Assembly: GCF_000219625.1 (NCBI RefSeq)
Contig: NC_018207.1
Coordinates: 1,054,001 to 1,118,000 of the forward strand
Direction of reading: 5' to 3'
DNA from: Zymoseptoria tritici IPO323
Taxonomy: Eukaryota; Ascomycota; Dothideomycetes; Mycosphaerellales; Mycosphaerellaceae
DNA length: 64,000 nucleotides
This document shows, piece by piece, positions 12,828 to 23,110 of this stretch (position 1 is the stretch's first letter; each line of letters opens with the position of its first letter). The position numbers were made by a program, and so were the translations under genes. The notes under the pieces were generated by a model. That model was given only the letters and a program-made list of their open reading frames with translations, was not told the origin of the DNA and did not search any database.

Positions 12828-13487
12828 GGTGGGTTGAGGGTAGAGATAGAGGGGAGGGAGGCCGGGGAGCGGATAAGGAGATTGGTCGATGCGAGGAGTG
12901 GGCCACGGCGAGGCGACCTCACGACGACGATTGAGATACCAGCTGCAGAAGAAGAGAGAAGTGGCACATGCCGAAGCAGCAGAAATCGAACAAGTCTCTA
13001 CACTCCAACCCCTTTCCCACGACATCCCTTCTGTTTCACCTGATCAACTGCTGAGGATAGCATCTCATCACGAAACGGCAAAGATCCGCGACCGAGAAGG
13101 AAACGTGCACCACCAGCCGTCTGACGTCGCAACCGTGCCTCGTACGATTTCATCAGCATTCATGGCGAAAGAAAGCTCAGAGGACGAGGGCGAGAGCTTG
13201 GATTGTCAGAAGAGAGGGAGACACAGGGGGAAAAGCAGCTCGGCACGGCCTGCCATCTTATTTGTGCATACGGGACAGTGAGTGCTATCGGAAGGTACGT
13301 TGCTGCCTCACATCAACCCTCTGGACATACTTGAATACTTCTGGTCATCCTTCTGGTGTCGCTTCTGAACATCGCTCTACTGGACATCCTTCTCGCAGAA
13401 CCTGTCCCGGCGTTCCTCACCAAGTTCCACCAGTCTTATCAACAACGAAGCTTCAATCAACCCGTCGCCTCATTCCGGCAGTCGACG
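12828..13487. other. Intergenic, HEM2 to small secreted protein
   Basis: About 660 bp. An open frame at 12889-13281 has no recognisable features. I see no RNA gene and no repeat. Confidence 0.4.
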
Positions 13488-13786
13488 ATGCAGCTCCACA
13501 ATTCCTTCTTCGCCGTCGCCATGGCCGTCTTCGCCCTGTTTCCCATCCAAGCTCTGGCGGGCAGCTGCTTGCAACCGGCGTGCAGGGCCGCAAATGGTGA
13601 GAACTGCGAGTGCCCCACGAATAAGGGTACGATGCACGGTATGTGCAAAGACTCTGAGGTATGCTCTCTTTCCATACTTTGTTGCTTCTTTCTGCCCCGA
13701 ATGGCTTCTTCTTGGGAGGCGAAGAAGCTGACGTACACACCGTATAGACCTGCACCTACGAGGAGATTGGCGGTGGCCCGAATTAG
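13488..13786 (+). CDS. Small secreted cysteine-rich protein, candidate effector
   Basis: Two exons, 13488-13658 and 13748-13786, joined across an 89-bp intron with GTATGC donor and TATAG acceptor in phase 0, give a 69-aa protein. The N-terminus is a clear signal peptide: short polar start, hydrophobic core FFAVAMAVFALFPI, then a likely cleavage after QALAG at about residue 25. The mature chain of about 44 residues has six cysteines (27, 32, 40, 42, 53, 59), an even number suited to three disulfides, and ends EEIGGGPN. Size, signal peptide and cysteine content are those of fungal secreted effectors, defensin-like peptides or surface proteins. No family is recognised. An in-frame ATG at 13356 would bury the signal peptide and is less likely. 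Confidence 0.72.
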
Positions 13787-14614
13787 GCTCGCTCTGAGAC
13801 TCGGCTGTCTTCTCTTCCTCCGAGTACAGGACCTCGTCTCCAAGCAAAAGAGGGGATGGAAAGCGTGGTCTCCCAGGCAGGATGGTGCGTGGACTAGTGC
13901 GTCGGTCCGTCAGCCAGTCAACCCTTCCGGATGGAGTACCGAGGAGTGTCACACAAGCATGCGGCGAAGCGATCACTGCGCGATGCTGTTGTGTGTGGCG
14001 TGCAGGATGCGGTGGCTTGTTTCGATTGCGGTTGGGCTTACGTTCTTCTCTCTTGGCCGGAGTCATTGAGGGGTCGGCTTTTGCTTTCTTTCTTAGTTTG
14101 TTGGCACATGTCATTGAGGATGAATTGCTGTCTTTGCTGGACAAGTTTGTATGCGTGTCGTGTCTGTGGCTTTCTGGTTGGATGTTTCGCTGGGGAGGCT
14201 TGTGATAGAAGAGCATCATCATCAAGTCGCTCGACTGAGCTGGAAGTTATCAGATTCGAGAGTGCTGATACTCGCCCTGCCTCATTGTCAACGTGCGAGA
14301 CCTCTCGCTGGATTGTAACATGCGACATCGACGAACTGACCTACGTTGCTGCGAATGTGCTCTTGTGGATTGAGCGTCTTGATTCTGCGCTGCACTGCTG
14401 ATCTGTCCTGTCTCGCTGCTGAAAACAACTTGCAAATCTCAGAGACCGACCACTCAGGCCTCTGACCGAGCAGAGGAGGAGATCCTATCCATCTACTGAC
14501 AAAGTGAAACTGTTCGCTCTCCATCATGCTCCATCACCATGTTACTCGAAGCAGAGTGGCCCTTCAACTCCGTGAATTCCCATGCATGCTCATCATGTTT
14601 TGCTCGCTCCTCCC
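13787..14614. other. Intergenic, about 830 bp
   Basis: Lies between the small secreted protein gene and the 3' end of the minus-strand 614-aa gene. Open frames are short, overlapping and unrecognised. No repeat or RNA gene seen. Confidence 0.35.
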
Positions 14615-16459
14615 TCACGCTTCCATCGGAATGCCCTCGCCTTTCTTCGTCGGCGGCACCTTGTTCAGAGGTCTGATTCCAACCTTGGCCTTCAACCAAC
14701 ACGAACCCTTCTTGTCCCACTGCTGACCCGGCTCGGAAGTCACTCTCGGCATCAAGCTCATTGTAACCTCAAACGGCTCCTCCACACCTGGATGTCCCGG
14801 CCGCCAGCCCCACTCCGACTTCATTGTCGGGATATGGAAACGTGTGCCAGGCTGCACCCATGTGATGTCGACATCAACGGGAACGGTCTCGTATAAGCCT
14901 CGTAGCATCAGCGCTTCTTTGCAGGAAACGGTCAGAAGGTCTCCAGCGCGAGTCCATGCCGTTCGATCTTTCTCCAGGTCGTCTGTTGGTCGGGGACTGT
15001 CGATTTGCGGTTGAAAGAGTTCGCGAAGGATGGTAAACAGTCCCAGGCTGATTCTGCTCGCCAGCGGATCGACAACGTGCTCATGAAATCCCTTTTCTCC
15101 ATCTTGCGGAGCACCTCCACGCCGGATCATGTTGGCGCCGGCGTTGAAAATGATCCCTGCCAAGGACGTTCGTTCGTTGACAGCATAGTAATCATACAAT
15201 TCCGACGCTGCCGCTGTGTAGAATTCGTCGTGTTCGAGGATTTGACGCGGTGTCTTCCACGGCACAGGCTTGGAAAAGATTTCTTTGTATACGCCAGCGC
15301 CCAGGACTGACTGAAAGAAGAATGCTTGAAGATCTCCGGCGATAAAACGTTCCTTGGCGTTGGACGCCCATGACTGGCCTGCTCGGCCGATGGCGAGCTC
15401 GTAGAGAATTTCGAGGCTGTGGCTGGGGTTCGCCGGAGGAAGGGCCATGGAACCGTTAGCGTCCATTTGGTAATGTTTGAAGAGGATCCATATGGCGTTC
15501 TCGATGTGGCGATAGACATTATCCATTCTGGTGTCCGGGTCGTCGATGATGGGAGCGTTCCAGGGGTATGATCTGAATGTTCTGCTAGGCGGAGCAGGTC
15601 CAGTGGAGGGCTCGACTGCACGCTGCTTGCCGTTATTTGGCCTCTTTGATGGGCTCTGCTCTGGTGTTGGATCCTCGAGTTGACGCTTGGGAGGAGTCTC
15701 AATCTGCGGAGACGCTGATGCGGTTGGCGAAGTGAAGGTGAGTTGAGGAGTAGAGGTAGACGGAGGAGTGGAAACGACCGGCAAAGTAGGGACAGCTTGT
15801 AGCGTTGAGGAGTCTGGCGAAGTAGCGAGGTCCGACGGAGTAGGAAGGGGTGGGGTGGCGAGTTTCCGCTGATCCACTTCTCGCTGCTTCTTGATGTGTA
15901 TGGTCGTCTTTTGCCTCGGGAGAGCATCGGCCAGCTGCGACTCTGGCTTCACCAGCGAAGTGGTAGCATCTTCGCCTTCACCATCGGCTGATGCGACTGT
16001 GGCTTCAACGCCAGTAGCTTCCGGACCGGGAGCTTTCGGACCGTGCTTAGAGGTGGTGGCAGAGGCGGTCGTGGCAGCATTGACAACCTTGCGAGCAGCT
16101 GCGGATTTTCGGCCTCGCGTGAAATTGATCTTTCTCAGTGCATTGTCGGGTAGGGCGGCAGATCCCAAAAGAAAGACATCGTTGCCCGACAGTCCCTCTT
16201 CAGATCGAGCACAGTATGCCATGAACAGATCCCTCAACTTTTCGGGATCGGGAGTCACCACGTCCTTACGAGCTGGCTTCTTGCCATCGTCTGTGACCTT
16301 GCCGGCAGCAGTGGCGATCAAAAGATCGTACTTTGCGATGAGCCCTTGCACAAATTTCAACTGGGCTGGCTTCGTGTTGGGTCGTTTCTTTTCGGCGAGG
16401 ACATCGATCTGTTTCACGATCACTTCGAAGGCTTTCGTACGATTTGGTTCGATAGCCAT
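14615..16459 (-). CDS. Hypothetical protein, 614 aa
   Basis: Single exon. I do not recognise the family. Residues about 1-125 form a compact, charged helical region beginning MAIEPNRTKAFEVIVKQIDVLAEKK. About 125-310 is a disordered linker rich in Ala, Ser, Thr and Pro. The C-terminal 300 residues look folded (DTRMDNVYRHIENAIWILFKHYQMD..., with many Trp and Tyr). The frame stays open up to an ATG at 16603, but that would add a 48-residue stretch with no charged start. The ATG at 16459 follows a purine-rich context and starts the charged domain, so it is preferred. No signal peptide or membrane segment from this start. Divergent from the Hsp70-like gene. Confidence 0.7.
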   Translation of the reverse strand: MAIEPNRTKAFEVIVKQIDVLAEKKRPNTKPAQLKFVQGLIAKYDLLIATAAGKVTDDGKKPARKDVVTPDPEKLRDLFMAYCARSEEGLSGNDVFLLGSAALPDNALRKINFTRGRKSAAARKVVNAATTASATTSKHGPKAPGPEATGVEATVASADGEGEDATTSLVKPESQLADALPRQKTTIHIKKQREVDQRKLATPPLPTPSDLATSPDSSTLQAVPTLPVVSTPPSTSTPQLTFTSPTASASPQIETPPKRQLEDPTPEQSPSKRPNNGKQRAVEPSTGPAPPSRTFRSYPWNAPIIDDPDTRMDNVYRHIENAIWILFKHYQMDANGSMALPPANPSHSLEILYELAIGRAGQSWASNAKERFIAGDLQAFFFQSVLGAGVYKEIFSKPVPWKTPRQILEHDEFYTAAASELYDYYAVNERTSLAGIIFNAGANMIRRGGAPQDGEKGFHEHVVDPLASRISLGLFTILRELFQPQIDSPRPTDDLEKDRTAWTRAGDLLTVSCKEALMLRGLYETVPVDVDITWVQPGTRFHIPTMKSEWGWRPGHPGVEEPFEVTMSLMPRVTSEPGQQWDKKGSCWLKAKVGIRPLNKVPPTKKGEGIPMEA

Positions 16460-17049
16460 GATGTCGTTTGTGGTCGGAAGTGTTGTGTCAAGAAGATGGT
16501 TTGAGTGTATTTGAAAGGCGAAGGGAAGGAACGGCGCAGAAAGGAGATTGTGTGAGGAGAGGAAAAAATCGACAATAAGAGACAAACACAACCACAATGC
16601 CAAGATTTAGCGCTACTTGCGCTAGCGCTGTTTCATGTGAATCGGGGCGTGAGAGCGGAAAGCTGCAGCACATTGTCTTTTCTCTGCGTACCTTTCGACG
16701 CACGAAGTCTCATCTGTGTCTATTGTCACTATCGTGTGGACAGTGGAGTGTGAAAAAGGGTTGTCGAGATACTCCACTTCCTGCATGGCATCACTTCACT
16801 TCCGGCGCGTTTGCGCTTCACTCGCCAGAGCTTGAATTAGCATGTGACACACGCATAGCTGTGCTGGATGTCTCATTCACTCGCCTGTGCCTATTCAGGC
16901 CGAGCGCAGCTTTCGATGCGCTTCGACACACTTGACAACTTCTTTCCACCCTTCTCACACACCTTACACCACCTTTTTCATACCTACCGATACCCACAAC
17001 ATCTTGCCATACCACTCAACACACCTCACTGCTTCGTGCCATACCTCGA
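16460..17049. promoter_or_regulatory. Divergent promoter region, 614-aa protein / Hsp70-like
   Basis: 590 bp between divergent start codons. The plus-strand half just before 17050 is strikingly rich in C, A and T with repeated CAC-containing runs (16930-17040), typical of a fungal leader and core promoter. No individual binding site can be assigned. Confidence 0.4.
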
Positions 17050-19233
17050 ATGTCTCTGACACTAGTAGTCGCCGTTGACTTCGGTCGGTACCGTCCAGCG
17101 AGGCCTCACTGTCTGAACACTGCTGACTCTTTTCCTTCATCACTTAGGCACCACCAAAGTCGACGCTACTGTGCGAATCAGAGAGTCCGGAGTTCCACTG
17201 GAGTTGAACGAAGTGGTCGCTCTCAAACTGGGACACAAGAACGCTGCGCCGCAAATCGTGGGATTCGACAACAACAACAACTTCGTCTGGGGCGATGGAG
17301 TCACCGATGCACTCACGAGCAATGAGATGAGCCCAGAGGACGTCATTGAGGTGTTCAAATTGTCCTTGTACAAAGCTCATGCGACCTCGGAGATTGCGGA
17401 GAGAGTGAACAACCAGCTTCGCCGACTGAACACGACCAAGGAGGAGGTGATCAGCCTGCTCATCAAAGCTGTCGTCCAGAAAGCGGGAGTGCAGGTTGAG
17501 GATCTGCGTGGCATGTGGCGGAGCCTAGATGGCACGGTATGCAGAATCCACCTTTCTTCGAGTGAAGCGCCATTGACTGACAACATCGAAGGGCATCGAT
17601 GAGGTACCTGTGGAGCTGTTTCTCAGCGTTCCGGACATGTGGAAGGCGCCCGCCAACCGATACATGACCATTGCGGCGAAGATGGCTGGAGTTGCTTCAG
17701 TCCAGCTGGTCACGGAGTCCTTGTGTGCAGCAGCATACTTCATGCAGGACATGCAGAAGAGTAAGAGAACAGCTCTGAGACCTGGTGATGGAATTCTTGT
17801 GCTGGATGCAGGTGGAGGCACGACCGACATCACCTGTTACGAAATGCCGAAGTCCGCCATCGCAGGAGCCGAGACGAAACTGCAACGCACAGGAATCTCT
17901 GCCGGTGGCCTTTGCGGCTCTCACTTCATCAACGAGAGATTCATCAAGTGGGTGAGAGCGGAGGCTGATAACAACCTCGGCGGCTTTGCCATGCGCGTGG
18001 CCAGCCTGGGCTACGCTGGCGCTCCGTATGCAGGCTTCTACAGAGCAGCCAACGAAGCCTTTGACCGAATCAAGCCAGACTTCACTCCAGCAGCGGCGAA
18101 CAGCGGTACCTCCATCTGGGTCACAATCAAAGGCAACCCGCACTCGCCATCGAGAACGAGTCCGGTCTGGCAAGTCGAACTTCCTTGGTATGTTGACCAG
18201 GCTGCGGCCGGTCTCAAGCCCGCTGACTCTTACACATGCTGACCCGCCGAATAGCACGCTGATGAAGTCCTTCTTCGACACGGTGATCGACGACAACTTC
18301 CGCCTCGTCGCTCCCTTGATCACGACCAACATCAAGAGAATCATCGTTCCCGGCGGCCTGGGAAACTCGCAGTACTTCCGAAACGAGCTCCAAGCACGAC
18401 TCCAACCCGCCCATCCTACTCTGAAGATCAGCGAGGGCGACGCTCTGCTTCTGACCGGACAACAACCCGTCAGCGCTGGCGCTCTGCTGCGATACAACAA
18501 GCTGGATCTCGACGCTGCTCCGCGCGTGGGCTGCTTCGGGGTGGTGACTGACGAGACGTTCGATGCGACCAGACATCCGGATGGCATCATCAAGGCTGGT
18601 ACTCTTCTACCGAACAAGACTGGAGGTCGCCACCGGAAGACAGCCAAGGACAAGCTCAACCGCGATATCGTCGTTCGGAGCAGGATTAATGATGGTGGCG
18701 AAGAAGCGCTCATGCGGTGGGATCCCATCCTGCGTTCGGATACGGGACCATTCTCTCGCAACTCCAACAAAGAGAATGTGAGCGGCACATGGCAGACACG
18801 CTACATCGACGCCAGGGACGTGAAGGAGAAGAAAGCCCTCGAGTTCCAGCTCTACTGGACCGACGACACAAGCATTGTTCCGGGCTCGGCCATTTTCGAG
18901 GGTAATCCCATGGACGGAAAGCTCAAGCCTGAAGTGGAGACTTGGGGTCCTACCATTCGCGTGGCTTGTCCGGACCTCAAGGGATTGGGATTCGACACCG
19001 AACCAGTGGCGAAGGTTCCAGTCTATCAGATTGCGTACATGGTGGAGGTGAAGGAGCGCGGCCCAAACTGCGCGGTCAAGGTGCGGATGGTCTTGCCTAC
19101 CGGAAGACAGCCCTTCGACGATTTGGGCAAGCCCATCTTCGAGCCAGGCGCCCTGCCAAAGGATGTTGAGATGCTCGATATTCTGGAGGAGCCAATGGAG
19201 GAGAACGGCTTCCATCCGTTCACTCGGAACTGA
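17050..19233 (+). CDS. Divergent Hsp70-like actin-fold ATPase
   Basis: Four exons, 17050-17083, 17148-17536, 17592-18187 and 18255-19233, all phase-consistent, give 665 aa. The actin/Hsp70 ATPase fold is marked by the phosphate-1 loop VAVDFGTTKVD, which is created by the first splice, the phosphate-2 loop LDAGGGTTDITC at about residue 212, and the adenosine motif IIVPGGLGNSQYF at about 365-378. The C-terminal 250 residues do not resemble the canonical Hsp70 substrate domain, and there is no EEVD tail. This places it with the HSPA12-like proteins that are numerous in filamentous fungi and whose clients are mostly unknown. Cytosolic by lack of targeting signals. The third splice (LPC|TLMKSFFD) is the least certain. 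Confidence 0.8.
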
Positions 19234-20152
19234 TGCTTTGGAGAAGTGCTTCGGAGGCGTGGCATAAGTGCGAAGGGAAGAGCTGGTCTGGCGATAGCAC
19301 AAAGGCGTATTCAGTCGAGAAGAGGCTGACCGGGTGGGGACTCGATTTGTTTGAATAGATCGCAACGCATTGAGAAGTTTGTGCCCCTGCTGCAGTTTCT
19401 CGCTCCCTCACTTAGGCATGGCACAAGTGCGAAAAGGGCCGGGTTCATTCGGCGATAGCACAAAATCGCAGTTAGTCGTGGGGAGTCGATAGATCGCTGT
19501 GCAATGAAAAGCCTGACATAGCTCCAAGGCTCCGCTCAGACCGCATCACGCACCTCGGACTCCAGTAGCTCTATCGGTATGGTGTGAGCTCGAGGGACGA
19601 GAGTTTCGTCCTTGCTTTCGTTTTCTCGAGAAGACACATCCTCCTCGAACTGAGGTAAAGTTCCGTTCCCTGGCGCAGACTGCACAGTCCAAGCCCATGG
19701 AGTCAGACACATGCGGCGCAGTTTAAGCGGGATCATGGAGGTATCAAGCGTGTTGATGCATGTGAAGAAATGTCGCAGCCCAAATCCAAACCACGATCTG
19801 AGGCTCAGAACAAGCTTCGATGTTAGCGGGCCGTACCGTCGATCCCGTCGCCTTAGCGGCGGCGACCAACAGCTTGCAGCAACAGCCAGCAGGAACCCGT
19901 CCTTCAACTTCATCAACATCGCTTTGCTTTCCACCGCCGCCGCTGTCATTTGCAGGACTTCATGCTCGGATGCCAACGAAAGAGGAGGATCTTTGTCTTG
20001 CCTTGATCGATCTTGATTATCGCTGAACCGCGAGACTAACAACAGCTGCGTTTGACAGGCCTCACGAGCATCGGCGACATCGATCGAGTCAAGTCGAAAA
20101 ACCAAGAGCTTTTTTTCAAGATTGATCTGCTAAAGCGGCACATTCCGTGGCA
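19234..20152. other. Intergenic, 0.9 kb, with a duplicated segment
   Basis: Between the Hsp70-like gene and LST8. It holds an imperfect direct duplication (reported separately) and a 189-codon minus-strand open frame (19536-20105) without recognisable features. That frame would start only 47 bp from the LST8 ATG, so it is not called as a gene. Confidence 0.4.
19256..19478. repeat. Two imperfect direct repeats, about 62 bp, 159 bp apart
   Basis: Copy 1 at about 19256-19317 and copy 2 at about 19415-19478 share GGC.TGGCA.AAGTGCGAA at the start, GGCGATAGCACAAA in the middle and a shared AGTCG at the end. Looser similarity (GATAGATCGC.. near 19355 and 19489) suggests that the whole 159-bp unit was duplicated and has since diverged. 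Confidence 0.6.
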
Positions 20153-21571
20153 ATGAGCGTCATTTTGTGCACCGGTATGGGATGCGAACAAGAAGATTTG
20201 GGATCGTGCTGACTTTTGTTGTTGCAGCTGGTTACGATCATACCATCAGGTTCGTGGGCTCGATTTGTTTACCGTTTTGCAGATGCAAAACTTCCCTTCC
20301 CTTGCTTTCGCTGGATCCGCCGCCCGGAAAGACCGCTTCACGAATCTGCCTCTGCCTCTGTCTGTTGCCGGCCGCCGTTCGACTTGTCCTGGAGCCACGT
20401 CAGTCTCTGGACCGAGCATCGAAAGGACTCTGCTCTGCCACATGCCAGCCGGACTCCATGGTCGCTGCCGCTTCTTTCGTCGACCGGTCACTTTGTGCTG
20501 CTGGAGAGCATAACATGGTACCTTGCTAACATTCTACTTCCTCCAGATTCTGGGAAGCCCTTAGTGGAATCTGCTCTCGCACCATCCCACATCCCGACTC
20601 ACAAGTCAATCGACTATGCATCTCTCCTGATAAACGCTTCCTCGCCGCCGCAGGCCACCACACCGTCAAGCTGTACGACATCAAGTCGACCAACCCGGCA
20701 GCTGTGTTGACATTCGAGGGCCACACTGGTAACATCACTGGTGTCGCATTCCACTGCGAAGGCAAATGGATGGTCACAAGCTCTGAAGATGGTCAGCGAT
20801 ATCCTCCTCCACTTCACTCCACACAAGCTAACAAACTCAGGCACGGTCAAGATCTGGGACACCCGCTCCGGCAACATCCAACGCAACTACTCCCACGGCG
20901 TACCCGTCAACGACGTGGTAATCCACCCCAACCAAGGCGAGCTCATCTCCTGCGACCGCGGCGGCAACGTCCGCATCTGGGACCTCGGAGAAAACAAATG
21001 CAGCCACCAACTCGTCCCCGAAGAAGACAAGTCCGTCGCCTCCGTCACCGTCGCCACCGACGGCTCCCTCCTCTGCGCGGCCGTCAGCTCCTCCGTCAAC
21101 GGCGCCGTCTTCGTCTGGCGTCTCGTCACCGTCCGCGACGTCACCTCCCTCGTCCCCGTCTGCCGCTTCAAAGCTCACGGCACTTACATCACCCGCGTCC
21201 TCCTCTCTCCCGACGTGCGCAAACTCGCCACTTGTTCCGCCGACCACACCGCGCGCATCTGGACGGTGGATCTCGACAACGTCTCCGTACCCCAACAACA
21301 ACAAGTTCTGGTACACAAAGACGAGAACGATCATAACAAACAGCAAGAGGATGACGCCCAGGCTTTCCCACTTGAGAACGAGCTGGACGGCCATCAGCGC
21401 TGGGTGTGGGATTGTGCGTTTTCCGCGGACTCGGCGTACCTGGTCACAGCTTGTAGCGATCACTATGCGCGGTTGTGGGAGCTGTCTAGTAAGACTATCA
21501 TCCGCCAGTACAATGGTCACCATCGGGGTGCGGTGTGTGTTGCGCTCAACGATTATTCGGAGAGTCGTTGA
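20153..21571 (+). CDS. LST8: Target of rapamycin complex subunit LST8
   Basis: WD40 propeller that binds the TOR kinase domain in TORC1 and TORC2. Four exons: 20153-20174, 20228-20249, 20547-20791 and 20841-21571, giving 339 aa. The first two exons are only 22 bp each, yet splice exactly into the diagnostic family N-terminus (AGYDHTIRFWEALSG, then CISPDKRFLAAAGHHTVKLYD). Intron 2 is long for this genome, 297 bp. Seven WD-type repeats follow, for example SSEDGTVKIWDTRSG, SCDRGGNVRIWDLGEN, CSADHTARIWTVDL and CSDHYARLWELSS. An insertion of about 30 residues rich in Gln, Asp and Glu (about 21285-21385) lies between blades 6 and 7. Family assignment is very secure. Confidence 0.93.
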
Positions 21572-22186
21572 AGAACACTGATGGGTTGGTGGGATTCATG
21601 GCGTTTTGGGGGGGATGGGAACGGAGCGAATTGATGACCTGAGGGTATGGCTGGCGCTTTTTTGATTTTGATGATTTTGAGACTTTGCTTGTTGCGGGAA
21701 AGAGAAGACACTGCGGAAGAGAAGACACGATCCAGCGAGATGCGACACGCAGTGGGAACAAGCAGAGCGGATACTGCTTCACGAAGAGAGGCGAGGAGAT
21801 GCCGTGCTATTGTGGGAGGGTATCGGGTTGCATTCTATTCAGCTACCTGCACCGCGGTCAGGTTTCCCGACACGGGTCCTCGCCCGCCTTATGCAGGTGG
21901 CCCCCACGCATGCTATCAGAATTTTCCAACCAAACGCACATGCAACGCTTTTTTCAGTGTGCTCTACCGACGTGCAAGCACTTGCTCGTTGAAGTGTTGC
22001 GCTAAACGACTTGGTACCGTTTAATCAAGATGTCCTGCAACGTTCCCTTACCTTCACAGTAGATTCGCCACAGCGCCAATCCACCAGTGGTTTCATCACT
22101 GCTCACTGCAGTCCACTTGACAAAACGGTCGGGGTACCCATTCAAACCATCCGTCCTTCAATTACATGCCCCACCTTCCCACCGGA
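21572..22186. other. Intergenic, about 610 bp
   Basis: Convergent 3' flanks of LST8 and the minus-strand hypothetical gene. No feature recognised. Confidence 0.35.
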
Positions 22187-23110
22187 CTACCTCATCACAA
22201 CCACCCGATACGCCTCCATTGCCTCTCCCTTCCCATCCTCCTCTGCGTGTCCTTCCTCCATGTCCAATGCACTCACCCCATCCTCCGCCATAGCACTATC
22301 CTGCCTCTCGACCGCAGCAGCCGCCAGAAATCTCAACGTGCCCAAGTCCTGCCAGGGGAACTTCTCCCCATCCCAGCTGGCTGATGTCCGGTGGTTCTGA
22401 GTCGTGGACTCGGCTGCGCGGTTGCTACAGATGGGTTGCTCGGCTAGTAACTCTAGGAGCTGGACTTGCAGGGTGTACTCGGTGGGTTGGCTGTTACTGG
22501 CTGGTGGTCGTGCTGTGCTTTTACCCTGGGGTGGTGTGGGGGATGGGAGGGCTGGGGAGAAAATGGATGTTGAGGTTGGATGTCCGGAAGAGAAGATGGA
22601 CGAAGGAGAAGACACAACTCGCGGCGTCAAAGGTGTGGTGATGAGCGAGAATTTGCAGATGTAGTCGCCGAAACGGTGGGTGTGGGGGGAGATGTAGCGG
22701 TGCTGCTGGGGATGTCGAGAGAAAGTGAGGGTTTGGCGAGACGCGGATTGTTGTTGGTAGGGTGAGGGGATGTCGGTTATGATGATGGTGATTGTGGAGG
22801 TGGAGGGGTTCGTCTGGCTGGTTGCTGTGTAGGTGGCTTGTTTGGAGAAGAGGGGGCCTTGTCGGAGGTGGGTTGGGAGGGTTGGGCGGATGGTGAGAGT
22901 TTCTTCGAGGGGAGGGGGATCGTTTCTTGCCGTGGGAGTAGTATGCGTGCTACCATTGTCCTGGCCGTTCGGCTCAGTCGCTCTCTTGGCCAATGAGTCC
23001 CAGTGGATGTATTTTCGATTCGCGAGGTCTGCGCTTTTGGCGATGGCTTGGTGCCGAGGCGGGAGGCTGGATGGAGAGGTGAAGATGCTCTTCACTGTTT
23101 TGTTGACCAT
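22187..23110 (-). CDS. Hypothetical protein, about 307 aa, low complexity
   Basis: Single open frame on the minus strand. I choose the ATG at 23110 (MVNKTVKSIFTSPSSLPPRHQ) over one 17 codons upstream because the positively charged start looks like a real N-terminus. The first 40 residues (SADLANRKYIHWDSLAKRA) are the most protein-like part. The rest is Thr/Ser/Pro-rich and gains an acidic C-terminal tail (MAEDGVSALDMEEGHAEEDG). No domain, membrane segment or signal peptide recognised. It may be a genuine fungal orphan or a chance open frame in compositionally biased DNA. Confidence 0.45.
   Translation of the reverse strand: MVNKTVKSIFTSPSSLPPRHQAIAKSADLANRKYIHWDSLAKRATEPNGQDNGSTHTTPTARNDPPPLEETLTIRPTLPTHLRQGPLFSKQATYTATSQTNPSTSTITIIITDIPSPYQQQSASRQTLTFSRHPQQHRYISPHTHRFGDYICKFSLITTPLTPRVVSSPSSIFSSGHPTSTSIFSPALPSPTPPQGKSTARPPASNSQPTEYTLQVQLLELLAEQPICSNRAAESTTQNHRTSASWDGEKFPWQDLGTLRFLAAAAVERQDSAMAEDGVSALDMEEGHAEEDGKGEAMEAYRVVVMR

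Noticed and set aside
13470..14225. 251-codon minus-strand frame across the small secreted protein gene
   Set aside because: Highly basic with no domain, and it runs against the convincing signal-peptide gene on the other strand.
15127..15927. 266-codon minus-strand frame in another frame of the 614-aa gene
   Set aside because: Overlaps the called frame completely and shows Ser/Arg/Leu bias without any domain.
16460..16603. Upstream start for the 614-aa protein
   Set aside because: The extra 48 residues are hydrophobic and leader-like, start within probable untranslated sequence and do not form a typical signal peptide before the charged domain.
19536..20105. 189-codon minus-strand frame upstream of LST8
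   Set aside because: No recognisable domain or splice extension, and it starts 47 bp from the LST8 ATG, leaving no promoter room. Kept as a note in the intergenic entry.
20837..21523. 228-codon minus-strand open frame opposite LST8
   Set aside because: It is a shadow of the GC-rich LST8 exon, rich in Gly, Asp and Val as expected from the opposite strand, and has no domain.
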